Positions 8,430 to 15,445 of a stretch of DNA of 64,000 nt are shown here, piece by piece (position 1 is the stretch's first letter; each line of letters begins with the position of its first letter). A program made the translations under genes and the position numbers. Source of the stretch: Lientehia hominis. Its GTDB lineage: Bacteria > Bacillota > Clostridia > Lachnospirales > Lachnospiraceae. The stretch is taken from contig NZ_JAJNOR010000001.1 of assembly GCF_021044755.1 (NCBI RefSeq), positions 868,001 to 932,000 of the forward strand. The letters run 5' to 3'. The notes beneath the pieces are model-generated. The model made no database searches, was not told the origin of the DNA, and saw only the letters and a list, made by a program, of their open reading frames with translations.

Positions 8430-9337
8430 GCTCCGGCCGCCGCCTCCAGCCGAAGTGCATCTGCCAGATTCTCGCCCAGTTTTTCCGCTTCTTCCGAACG
8501 CCCCTCTATGCTGCCGACCGAATGGCGCCCTGTCTCTTCGTCAAAGAAGAGCCCCTGCAGACAAAGCTGCCCATGTTTTTTTTCCGCGTACGCGGCTATG
8601 GGGGAAGAACATCCTCCATTCAGTTTTTTGACAAAGCTTCTCTCCGCGCCGGCTGTCTGCCAGGCATCCTCATCATTTATGCAGTCCAGGTAAGAATAAT
8701 CCTCGCCTGACCTGCCCTGCACCGCCAGCACCGCCTGCCCCGCAGCCGGAATCACCTGTGCAGGCTCCAGGTACGCATCAATCCGCTCTTCAAGCCCCAG
8801 GCGGATAAGCCCCGCGGCAGCCAGGACGATGGCGTCATATCCTCCTTCGTCCAGCTTTTTGAGCCTGGTCAGTACATTCCCCCGTATTAAAAGGAATTCC
8901 GCCTCCGGAAACAGCTTTTTCAGCTGAAGGCGCCGTCTTTCACTGGATGTTCCGATCCGGAACGGTCTGCCGTCCTCCGGCCTCCGCCTTTTTCCGCCTC
9001 TGGGATAAACAAGAACATCCCTGGGTTCTCCGCGCCGGGACAGAGCCACGATGGGCATTCCCTCCGGCTGTTCCATGGGCATATCCTTCAGGCTGTGGAC
9101 AGAAAAATCAATCTGCCCTCCCCGGAGTGCTTTATCCAGTTCCTTGACAAAAAGGCCTTTTCCGCCCACCTTATCCAGACTCCGGTCCAGGATCATGTCG
9201 CCGGTAGTCTTCATTGTCACCAGCTCAAACTGAAGCTCCGGATGATACTCCTCTATTTTCCGCAGAAGCAGCATGGTCTGTTCCACCGCCAGCCTGCTTT
9301 CCCTGCTTCCCACACGGATCACTCGTCTTTCTTCCAT
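8426..9337 (-). CDS. hemC: Hydroxymethylbilane synthase (porphobilinogen deaminase)
   Basis: A 303-residue enzyme that polymerises four porphobilinogens into hydroxymethylbilane. It has the N-terminal VIRVGSRESRLAVEQ substrate loop, the FSVHSLKDMP active-site segment, and the cysteine in LNGGCSSPIAAYA that carries the dipyrromethane cofactor. Its ATG shares one base with the stop codon of the upstream sirC gene, and its stop overlaps cobA/hemD, so translation of the three is probably coupled. Length is typical. Confidence 0.97.
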   Translation of the reverse strand: MEERRVIRVGSRESRLAVEQTMLLLRKIEEYHPELQFELVTMKTTGDMILDRSLDKVGGKGLFVKELDKALRGGQIDFSVHSLKDMPMEQPEGMPIVALSRRGEPRDVLVYPRGGKRRRPEDGRPFRIGTSSERRRLQLKKLFPEAEFLLIRGNVLTRLKKLDEGGYDAIVLAAAGLIRLGLEERIDAYLEPAQVIPAAGQAVLAVQGRSGEDYSYLDCINDEDAWQTAGAERSFVKKLNGGCSSPIAAYAEKKHGQLCLQGLFFDEETGRHSVGSIEGRSEEAEKLGENLADALRLEAAAGA

Positions 9338-9795
9338 TAAATTCCCGCCTTTTCCTTCCAGAATTCCCGGATTTCTTCCACCGCCTGTCTGGCAAGCCTG
9401 TGATCTTCACCACCAGCACAGACTCCGGCTACGAGACTTCCTCTCTTGGCGATCCCCGGAAAATAAAAGCTGCATTCTTCCTTTTTATCTGCCACATTCA
9501 CTGGAATACCTGCCTCCGAGCACCACTCATAGATCTGGTGATTGATCTCCCGCTTATCCGCGGCAGCCACTACCAAAAATGCCGTTTCCATATCCTGTTT
9601 TTCCACAGTCCGCAGCTCACACTGGACTTTCCCTGACTGCCAGAGATCTCTGACTTCGCCGGATACTTCCGGCGAGATGACCAGCACGCTGGCGCCGAAT
9701 TCTACCAGAACTCTGATACGCCTGGTCCCAATGGTCCCGGCGCCGGCCACGACCACTCTTTTCCCTTCCAACTCCACAAACATCGGAAATCGCAT
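9337..9795 (-). CDS. sirC: Precorrin-2 dehydrogenase / sirohydrochlorin ferrochelatase-like
   Basis: A 152-residue protein matching the N-terminal NAD-binding part of CysG and the stand-alone SirC/Met8 family. It oxidises precorrin-2 to sirohydrochlorin and, in some members, inserts iron. The Rossmann motif is VVVAGAGTIGTRRIRVL, and VVAAADKREINHQIYEW is also characteristic. It is short and lacks much of the C-terminal helical domain seen in longer Met8 proteins, so dehydrogenase activity is more certain than chelatase activity. It lies 41 bases after hemA and overlaps hemC. Its position next to cobA/hemD suggests that the operon serves sirohaem or cobalamin. Confidence 0.9.
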   Translation of the reverse strand: MRFPMFVELEGKRVVVAGAGTIGTRRIRVLVEFGASVLVISPEVSGEVRDLWQSGKVQCELRTVEKQDMETAFLVVAAADKREINHQIYEWCSEAGIPVNVADKKEECSFYFPGIAKRGSLVAGVCAGGEDHRLARQAVEEIREFWKEKAGI

Positions 9796-9836
9796 GTGTT
9801 ACCGTCCTTCCCGCCGGCTCCCATCCGGACTGCTGC

Positions 9837-11075
9837 TTACTCCAAATTCTCCGCGGAACGTCTGAGACCATCCAGACAGAGTTTCCATGCATCCTGCTCC
9901 AGCTCCTCCCGAAGTCCGTAGCACAGCTTCGCCACCACCTTAGAAACTGACTTTTCGATCGCCCGCTCCAATTCTTCTCTTACTTCCAAAGTCAGTCCCA
10001 GGCGCTTAAGCTCCTTCCGAAGTCTGGCCGAAGCATCCTCTCCCGCAGTCTTTGAAATCCCTTTTACCACCGGAACAAACTCCCGGAATTCATACCACTG
10101 CTCATATTCCAGTTCATACTTCGAAAGAATCTCGTCAGCCACCGCGATCTGCCTGGAATCCCCTTCATATTTCAGCCGGCTGAAGCTGTCCATGTCATAA
10201 AGCTTTATCCCCGGCAGCGCCGCAAGCTCCGGTTCCATATCTCTCGGAATGGCCAGATCCACAAGCACCTTTTCCGTGCCGTCAAGACAGACTTCAGCCC
10301 GTTCCTTCGTCAGGGTATAATGGGGGCTGACTGTAGCGCTGACTACGACATCCATCCGGGCCAGATGCTCATACCGGGCGTGATAATCAATCACATGGCA
10401 GCCTGCCGGAATGATAGCTTCTCTCGTCTTATACTGCCGCAGGGTCATGAACACCTCTCCGCCGGCTTTCACCAGCTCCGCCGCCGCCAGTCTCCCGATC
10501 TCACCGTTTCCTATGACCATACAGCGTTTTCCCTGAATAGGAATCTGTTCCTTTTGCAGCAGAAGAGCCATGGCCGCAGCCACAGACCGGTCTACATTGG
10601 TCAGCAAAACCTCTGTCTTTACCTTTTTTGCGCCGGTCACTGCCGTCCGGAACAGCGTCTCCAGCACGGAATCCACCGCCGCCTGTTCTCTCGCCGCATC
10701 CAGTGCGTGCTTCACCTGGGTGATGATCTGATCGTCCCCGAATATCTGAGACCGCAGCCCGCAGGACAGCTCCATCAGATAATGGACCGCCTCCATCCCC
10801 TCTCTGACTGAAAAATATGGCTCATATGTATCAAGGGCCTGCCCCTTTTCCTGTGCAAGAAGCTCCGCAGGGTTCAGACTGTCAAAGCTTTCCTCTTCTC
10901 CGCTTATCCAGTATTCTGTCCGGTTGCAGGTAGAAATGATGACACAGCCGGTCATCCCCTCTATCTCTCTGCTGTTCTTAAGCGCCCTTTCTGCCGCAGA
11001 AGCCGTCATGGAAAACAGCTCCCGTACCTGGAGCGGCGCTTTCCGGTAATCAATACCGGCCATCTTTATCCTCAT
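9837..11075 (-). CDS. hemA: Glutamyl-tRNA reductase
   Basis: A 412-residue NADPH enzyme, the committed step of tetrapyrrole synthesis, reducing glutamyl-tRNA to glutamate-1-semialdehyde. The catalytic cysteine is in IISTCNRTEYW, the NADPH fold in CMVIGNGEIGRLAAAELV, and the dimerisation helices are in the last 100 residues. The ATG at 11075 is preceded by AGAGGA at 11 bases; an internal ATG four codons later is also possible. It is the first gene of the hem operon. Upstream is a roughly 190-base leader with a sigma-A promoter and a terminator-like hairpin, so the operon may be attenuated (inference). Confidence 0.96.
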   Translation of the reverse strand: MRIKMAGIDYRKAPLQVRELFSMTASAAERALKNSREIEGMTGCVIISTCNRTEYWISGEEESFDSLNPAELLAQEKGQALDTYEPYFSVREGMEAVHYLMELSCGLRSQIFGDDQIITQVKHALDAAREQAAVDSVLETLFRTAVTGAKKVKTEVLLTNVDRSVAAAMALLLQKEQIPIQGKRCMVIGNGEIGRLAAAELVKAGGEVFMTLRQYKTREAIIPAGCHVIDYHARYEHLARMDVVVSATVSPHYTLTKERAEVCLDGTEKVLVDLAIPRDMEPELAALPGIKLYDMDSFSRLKYEGDSRQIAVADEILSKYELEYEQWYEFREFVPVVKGISKTAGEDASARLRKELKRLGLTLEVREELERAIEKSVSKVVAKLCYGLREELEQDAWKLCLDGLRRSAENLE

Positions 11076-11176
11076 GAAAATATTAGTCCTCTTTTCTGTA
11101 CATATCTATTAATAATCGGAAAGCAAATGCTGCCAACAGCCCTGTTCCGGCCCCGGCAGAGTCTGCAGGCTGGAGA

Positions 11177-11205
11177 CCAAAAATGCCGGTTGCAGCTGCC
11201 GGCAT
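11177..11205 (-). promoter_or_regulatory. Terminator-like hairpin in the hemA leader (candidate attenuator)
   Basis: On the minus strand ATGCCGG (11205-11199) and CCGGCAT (11189-11183) form a perfect 7-bp stem, and the final T of the stem begins a run of five T. It lies roughly 60 bases after the predicted transcription start and about 100 before hemA. Part of the left arm, CCGGCAG, can instead pair with CTGCCGG further downstream, giving a possible alternative fold. No cobalamin-riboswitch or T-box core motif was recognised. Confidence 0.45.
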
Positions 11206-11270
11206 GGCGCCTGGACAAAAAGCAGATCTCCTCCTGTTCCAGAGCTATTGAAGATGTGGTTCCTTTGCTC

Positions 11271-11298
11271 ATTATATCATATATTTCTACGTCTGCAA
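11271..11298 (-). promoter_or_regulatory. Sigma-A promoter of the hemA operon
   Basis: TTGCAG, a 16-base spacer and TATAAT on the minus strand. The -35 lies in the last codons of the upstream lysR gene, so the hem operon can be transcribed independently of it. Confidence 0.7.
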
Positions 11299-12207
11299 GA
11301 TACCGACATGTTTTCCGGGAGGCAGTTCCGGTTCCCTGTAGGTATGAAGGATCCTCTCCAATGCCTGCAGATCCTCTCCGATAAATTTATTTTTATGATA
11401 CACAATCTTAAAGGACCGGTCCCATTCTCTGCTGCTGCTCTCAAACGCCCCTATATTCCCTTGTTCTATCTCATCCAGGATCAGTCGGATGGACAGTACA
11501 GCCAGGCACCCGTTCTTCATCACCGCTTCTTTCATCGCCTCTGAGGACGCACATTCTCCGCAGACGCGGATATTCACATGCCGGCTCTCCAGAAAGCTCT
11601 CAAATAAAGCCCTTGTACCGCTTCCGCCTTCCCGCATGAGGAACTTCTGTCCATGCAGATCCTGCAGAGTCAGCTCCTTCCTCCCAAAAAATGGATGGTC
11701 TTTCCCGCAGGCCAGGACCAGATAGTCCTGTATCATCGGAACGCTTACCAATTCCGGGCTTTTAACCCTTCCTTCCAGAACGCCCACATCCAGCTCTGCT
11801 TTCAGCAGCAGCTCTTCGATAAATGCCGTATTGTTCACGCAGGTATAGACCTCTGTCTCTGGTCTCTCCGTCTTCAGCGCTTCCAGAATCCCAGACAGCA
11901 GACAGTTTCCGACCGTCACGGATGCTCCAAGCTTCAGCAGCCTCTTCCGGCCTGTCAGGAACATGGCAGCTTCCAGCTCATCGAACTGGCGTATCACCTG
12001 TCTGGCATAAGTCAGCAGCATTTTCCCCTCTTCTGTGATAAAAAGCCGCTTGGACAGCCGCTCAAAAAGTTTTACCTGATAATGCTCTTCCAGTTCCCGG
12101 ATGGTCTGGCTGACCGTGGGCTGTGAAATAAAACACCGTTCTGCCGCCGCGCTCATCTTTCCGGTGTCCGCTACCTCCACAAATATTTTCAGATGCCGTA
12201 TCGTCAT
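11287..12207 (-). CDS. LysR-family transcriptional regulator
   Basis: A 306-residue LysR protein. The N-terminal winged helix-turn-helix is seen in IFVEVADTGKMSAAAER and ISQPTVSQTIRELEEHY. A coiled linker and a periplasmic-binding-like effector domain (LKLGASVTVGNCLLSGILEAL onward) occupy the rest. AAAGGAT lies six bases before the ATG. It is transcribed toward the hem operon and its 3' end contains that operon's -35 box. It might therefore act on hem genes, but LysR proteins more often control a divergent neighbour, which here would be the cotJ operon on the plus strand; neither target is shown. The effector domain resembles the CysB/CysL-like group only in general form, so no ligand is proposed. 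Confidence 0.88.
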   Translation of the reverse strand: MTIRHLKIFVEVADTGKMSAAAERCFISQPTVSQTIRELEEHYQVKLFERLSKRLFITEEGKMLLTYARQVIRQFDELEAAMFLTGRKRLLKLGASVTVGNCLLSGILEALKTERPETEVYTCVNNTAFIEELLLKAELDVGVLEGRVKSPELVSVPMIQDYLVLACGKDHPFFGRKELTLQDLHGQKFLMREGGSGTRALFESFLESRHVNIRVCGECASSEAMKEAVMKNGCLAVLSIRLILDEIEQGNIGAFESSSREWDRSFKIVYHKNKFIGEDLQALERILHTYREPELPPGKHVGILQT

Positions 12208-12296
12208 ATTTTATCCTTTATAGGTTTTTTCTATATACTCAAAGAAATAATATCACTTTTCCGATGAATGCGCAATACTGCCGGCATACGATCCTG

Positions 12297-12324
12297 CACC
12301 TTCCTTTTCATTTTTCATACACTA
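12297..12324 (+). promoter_or_regulatory. Sporulation-type promoter of the cotJ operon
   Basis: CATACACTA (12316-12324) fits the mother-cell sigma -10 patterns, CATACAnT for sigma E and CATAnnnTA for sigma K. A CACC lies 15 bases upstream (sigma K expects an AC about 16-17 bases away). No sigma-A-like pair is evident. Sporulation control of cotJABC is known in Bacillus. Confidence 0.45.
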
Positions 12325-12359
12325 CTAATAACCATACCAATCTGAAAGGAGTTCTTATA

Positions 12360-12842
12360 TTGGAACGATACAACCAGCGCCGCTGTGACTGCCGGCGCAA
12401 TGCAGCTATGTCCAGTTCCTGCGGCAGCCCTGCATCTTGTAATACCGCCGGGCAGAATTGCTCCTGCGGAAATTCCGCATCCCATTCAATGCCCGGTTCC
12501 TGTGATACCCCTACACCCCGTACCATGCCCGGTTCCTGCGGCTGTTCTTCATCCCGCAGCACATCCGGCTCCTGCGGCGCCTCTGCGCCCAACATCGCAT
12601 CCCGCCGGAACTGTGCCTGCCAGACCGGTTCCTGTGCCTGCCAGACCGGTTCCTGTGCCGACTATAATGTCTGCCGTCCCGGCAGCCGACTCTCTTCTGA
12701 AAACCAGGACGTCGCCATGGGCTATGTCCCCTGGCAGCAATGGGAATGTACGTACCCATTGGACCAGGCTCTCTTCATTGGGACGGTCTTTCCGTCTCTT
12801 GATAAACCCTTTGTGATCGGGAGGTGCGCAGTTCGTCCATGA
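12360..12842 (+). CDS. cotJA: CotJA spore coat-associated protein with cysteine-rich N-terminal extension
   Basis: A 160-residue protein from a TTG start, supported by GAAAGGAG eight bases upstream. The C-terminal 45 residues are a canonical CotJA domain (AMGYVPWQQWECTYPLDQAL, then IGTVFPSLDKPF). The N-terminal 110 residues are unlike the short Bacillus CotJA: low-complexity Ser, Gly, Pro and Cys with 18 cysteines in the whole protein, repeated PGSC/TGSC motifs and a 21-base tandem duplication (12611-12652) coding CACQTGS twice. Such a segment may be disulfide cross-linked or bind metal in the coat (inference). The stop overlaps cotJB's ATG. It is the first gene of a four-gene spore-coat operon. 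Confidence 0.85.
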   Translation: MERYNQRRCDCRRNAAMSSSCGSPASCNTAGQNCSCGNSASHSMPGSCDTPTPRTMPGSCGCSSSRSTSGSCGASAPNIASRRNCACQTGSCACQTGSCADYNVCRPGSRLSSENQDVAMGYVPWQQWECTYPLDQALFIGTVFPSLDKPFVIGRCAVRP

Positions 12843-13123
12843 ATGACTTAATGACTCAAATCTATCAGTACAGCTTTGCTGTGGATGATGTCCTTCTGTA
12901 TCTGGACACTCATCCGGATGACCAGGATGCCCTGGCTTACTATCAGTGTATGAAGGATGCCAGAGAGACCGCAGTCGCGGCTTATGAATGCCAATTCGGC
13001 CCTCTGACAAAAGACGGCGTGAAGGATTCCGCCGATTATTGGACCTGGGTGAACGGCCCCTGGCCCTGGGAAGGAGGTGGGAGCAAATGTGGAACTATGA
13101 GAAAAGGCTGCAGTACCCGGTAA
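12839..13123 (+). CDS. cotJB: CotJB spore coat protein
   Basis: A 94-residue protein of the CotJB family, marked by QIYQYSFAVDDVLLYLDTHP and the C-terminal tryptophan-rich YWTWVNGPWPWEGG. The ATG at 12839 overlaps the cotJA stop as ATGA; a GTG five codons upstream is an alternative. The last 12 codons overlap the start of cotJC, and the final KCGTMRKGCSTR is probably an unconstrained tail because that DNA also carries cotJC's ribosome binding site. The protein is a structural partner of CotJC in the inner coat of Bacillus spores. Confidence 0.92.
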   Translation: MNDLMTQIYQYSFAVDDVLLYLDTHPDDQDALAYYQCMKDARETAVAAYECQFGPLTKDGVKDSADYWTWVNGPWPWEGGGSKCGTMRKGCSTR

Positions 13124-13710
13124 ACATCACGACTCCCAATGCAAAAATTGCAAAAGTAATAATGAGCCAGTATGGTGGTCCGGATGGTGAAATGGGGGCT
13201 TCCATGCGCTATCTTTCCCAACGCTATGTCATGCCTTATAAACAGTGCCAGGCGACCCTGACAGACATCGGTACGGAGGAACTGGCCCATTTGGAGATCG
13301 TAGCTTCCATCGTCCATCAGCTGACCCGCAACCTGACTGCAGAGCAGCTGGAAGCAGAAGGCTTTGCCGATTATTATGTGGACCACACTGCAGGTATCTG
13401 GCCGCAGGCGGCAGGCGGTGTACCCTTCAACGCATGTGAATTCCAGTCCAAAGGCGATCCTATCACAGATCTTTTTGAAGATATGGCCGCAGAACAGAAA
13501 GCCCGCACCACTTACGACAACATTCTCCGTCTTGTAAAAGACCCTGAGGTCTGCGATCCTATCCGTTTCCTCAGGGAAAGAGAAGTAGTGCATTTCCAGA
13601 GGTTTGGTGAAGCGCTCCGCGTCACTCAGGAAAATCTGGATTCCAAGAATTTTTATGCCTTTAACCCTGCTTTTGACAAGATGGGCGGCGACTGCCCCTG
13701 TAGGAAATAA
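13087..13710 (+). CDS. cotJC: CotJC spore coat protein, manganese catalase family
   Basis: A 207-residue ferritin-fold protein beginning MWNYEKRLQYPVNIT, chosen because AAGGAGGTGGGAGCAA lies just before this ATG. The frame is open upstream but that part is cotJB in another frame. Di-metal ligand motifs of manganese catalases are visible: EELAHLEIVA, an AAEQKARTTY helix and REREVVHFQRF. Members convert hydrogen peroxide to water and oxygen and are found in spore coats and exosporium of Bacillus and Clostridioides. It ends three bases before the next gene, a superoxide dismutase, so the two probably act in sequence on superoxide and peroxide at the spore surface (inference). Confidence 0.95.
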   Translation: MWNYEKRLQYPVNITTPNAKIAKVIMSQYGGPDGEMGASMRYLSQRYVMPYKQCQATLTDIGTEELAHLEIVASIVHQLTRNLTAEQLEAEGFADYYVDHTAGIWPQAAGGVPFNACEFQSKGDPITDLFEDMAAEQKARTTYDNILRLVKDPEVCDPIRFLREREVVHFQRFGEALRVTQENLDSKNFYAFNPAFDKMGGDCPCRK

Positions 13711-13713
13711 TCT

Positions 13714-14211
13714 ATGAGGACTGAATTAAACGACGCTTTTGATACCATTCTGCGAATGACGCCCGTTTCTCATTCAGATATATACGGCAGCGATGAATAT
13801 CCGGATATCCACGGAACAGTATACTTCTATCCCTTCTGGGACGGAACTTTAGTCGTCGTGGAAGCCGCCGGGCTTCCGTTCACAGACCATGCCTGCACAG
13901 AAGGAATCTTCGGATTCCATATTCATGAAGGAGATTCCTGCCAGGGGTCTCAGGAGGAACCGTTTTCAGAAACGGGAAACCACTATGCCCCGGAAGGCTG
14001 CCAGCACCCATATCACGCGGGGGATCTTCCTCCCTTGTTCGGGAACAACGGCTACGCCCTCAGCATGTTCTATACCAACCGGTTCCAGCCGGATGAGATC
14101 ATCGGACGGACCGTCATAATCCACGATCATCCGGACGATTTCCACACACAGCCTTCCGGAGACTCCGGCGCTAAAATGGCCTGTGGAGAAATCGTAGGCG
14201 ATCTGGTATAA
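13714..14211 (+). CDS. sodC: Cu/Zn superoxide dismutase-like protein
   Basis: A 165-residue protein with the complete Cu/Zn site. The copper histidines are in GFHIHEG and HDHPDDFH, the bridging histidine in GNHYAPEG, and zinc ligands in CQHPYHAGDLP (Asp included). The disulfide pair is GDSC and MACGEI. The arginine that guides superoxide into the site in animal enzymes (position 143) is replaced by lysine in SGAKMACGE. There is no signal peptide, so it is not a classical secreted SodC. It lies three bases after cotJC with TAGGAAA before the ATG, and a terminator follows. Co-transcription with coat genes points to a spore-coat role, which is unusual for this family. Confidence 0.88.
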   Translation: MRTELNDAFDTILRMTPVSHSDIYGSDEYPDIHGTVYFYPFWDGTLVVVEAAGLPFTDHACTEGIFGFHIHEGDSCQGSQEEPFSETGNHYAPEGCQHPYHAGDLPPLFGNNGYALSMFYTNRFQPDEIIGRTVIIHDHPDDFHTQPSGDSGAKMACGEIVGDLV

Positions 14212-14223
14212 ATAGTACACTAT

Positions 14224-14263
14224 AAAAAACCGGAAGAAAGCAGAAGCTTTCTCCCGGTTTTTT
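14224..14263 (+). terminator. Terminator of the cotJ-sodC operon
   Basis: A long hairpin, AAAAAACCGG pairing with CCGGTTTTTT plus inner GAAAGC/GCTTTC, begins 13 bases after the sodC stop and ends in a T-run. It could work in both directions. Confidence 0.88.
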
Positions 14264-14286
14264 ACTGGAAATACCTATCCCGTTCG

Positions 14287-14315
14287 TTGACATCAATCCT
14301 TTTTTCTAATATGAT
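14287..14315 (+). promoter_or_regulatory. Sigma-A promoter of the diguanylate cyclase gene
   Basis: TTGACA, a 17-base spacer and TATGAT, ending 57 bases before the ATG at 14373. This is a near-consensus vegetative promoter. Confidence 0.75.
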
Positions 14316-14372
14316 TATCTTAACAGAATTTCTGTTTCCACAATTGGATTTTTACAAACTCAGGAGAAGATC

Positions 14373-15362
14373 ATGACAGAACGAGAGTTGATCAACATAA
14401 CCAAACGCTTTTGGAATTTCTATCTCATGGAACCTACCCCGGAACATTTTCAGGAGATTCTTTCCTGCTGCAGCGACAGTCTGACTATCATCGGCACCGG
14501 CAAACATGAGGTCTATCATTCCCTGGAGGAGGCTGCTCACGCTCTGCTCATAAACCAGCAGCAGGCCGCGCAGATTCAATTTGAAATCGTAGATGACTGG
14601 TATGCTTTCCGTTCCCTCTCCGAAACGATCTGTCTTGTATACGGCGGACTGTGGGTCCGTGAAAAAGGGATTTCCGGTTCTCCGTTCCAGATCAATATGG
14701 ACACTCGTTTCAGCGTCATTTTCCGCAGGGAAAAAAACGAAGTCTGGAAAATCCTCCATATTCATCAATCCACTCCCAATATCGACCAGGCAGATCATGA
14801 ATTCTATCCGAAGACCTTATCTCAGCAGGTAAAAGACGCCCTTCAGCTGGCTGATGAATTCCGTTATAAATCGGAGCTGGATCTCATGACCGGACTCTAT
14901 AATCATGTTTCTTTTCACGAAAAAGTAGAGCGGTATCTGGAAAGCAACCGGGAAGTGACTTTTTTTCTGATCGATCTGGATCATTTCAAATCTGTAAATG
15001 ATACATACGGGCATGGAGAAGGTGACAAAGTCCTAAAACGGTTCTCCCGCCTTCTTCAGGTATATACCTCTTCTTCCGGCATCCTGGGCCGTCTCGGCGG
15101 AGATGAATTCGCTGTTTTAGAACCGGGAGTCCAGCCCAAAAAAGTACTGGAGCAAAACCTCTTTTCATTGCAGAAACAGTTCCGGGAGCTGATGGAACGA
15201 TACGAAAGCTGTCAGAACCTCGGCTGTACCGCCGGCATCTGCCGAAGCATCGGGCAGCCAATTGATTTTGATACCCTGTACCGGAACGCAGATGAAGCCC
15301 TCTATTACGCCAAACGGCGTAACAAGGGCTCCTACTGCTTCTACGAGGATATCACTCCTTAA
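14373..15362 (+). CDS. Diguanylate cyclase with N-terminal SnoaL/NTF2-like domain
   Basis: A 329-residue cytosolic protein. Residues 1-135 form a SnoaL/NTF2-like cone (a helix ITKRFWNFYL, then strands ending TRFSVIFRREKNEVWKILHI), likely a small-ligand sensor. Residues about 160-325 are a GGDEF domain with LDLMTGLYNHVSFHEK, FLIDLDHFKSVNDTYGH and intact GGDEF at 242-246, so it should make cyclic di-GMP. The product-inhibition RxxD site expected just before GGDEF is missing (SSSG instead). AGGAG precedes the ATG by six bases. The gene stands alone between its own promoter and a terminator. The same sensor type recurs inside the large kinase at 22979. Confidence 0.9.
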   Translation: MTERELINITKRFWNFYLMEPTPEHFQEILSCCSDSLTIIGTGKHEVYHSLEEAAHALLINQQQAAQIQFEIVDDWYAFRSLSETICLVYGGLWVREKGISGSPFQINMDTRFSVIFRREKNEVWKILHIHQSTPNIDQADHEFYPKTLSQQVKDALQLADEFRYKSELDLMTGLYNHVSFHEKVERYLESNREVTFFLIDLDHFKSVNDTYGHGEGDKVLKRFSRLLQVYTSSSGILGRLGGDEFAVLEPGVQPKKVLEQNLFSLQKQFRELMERYESCQNLGCTAGICRSIGQPIDFDTLYRNADEALYYAKRRNKGSYCFYEDITP

Positions 15363-15413
15363 ACAGCATATCTCATTCTTTTATAAGAGTGAGGCAGACT
15401 TTTCTTAGAAGCG

Positions 15414-15445
15414 AATAAGCGGCCGGATCACTCCGGCCGCTTATT
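15414..15445. terminator. Bidirectional terminator between convergent genes
   Basis: A perfect 14-bp stem, AATAAGCGGCCGGA with TCCGGCCGCTTATT, and a TCAC loop, lies between the 3' ends of the diguanylate cyclase and the SH3 gene. It can serve both. Confidence 0.88.

Noticed and set aside
11076..11264. Cobalamin riboswitch upstream of hemA
   Set aside because: I could not find the B12-box or the conserved GCCACTG core; only generic hairpins are visible.
11072..11272. 66-codon minus-strand frame ending in ATGA overlap with hemA
   Set aside because: Its ATG lies in the -10 box of the hemA promoter, so it would not be on the transcript; a shorter TTG-initiated version remains possible but the translation looks non-protein-like.
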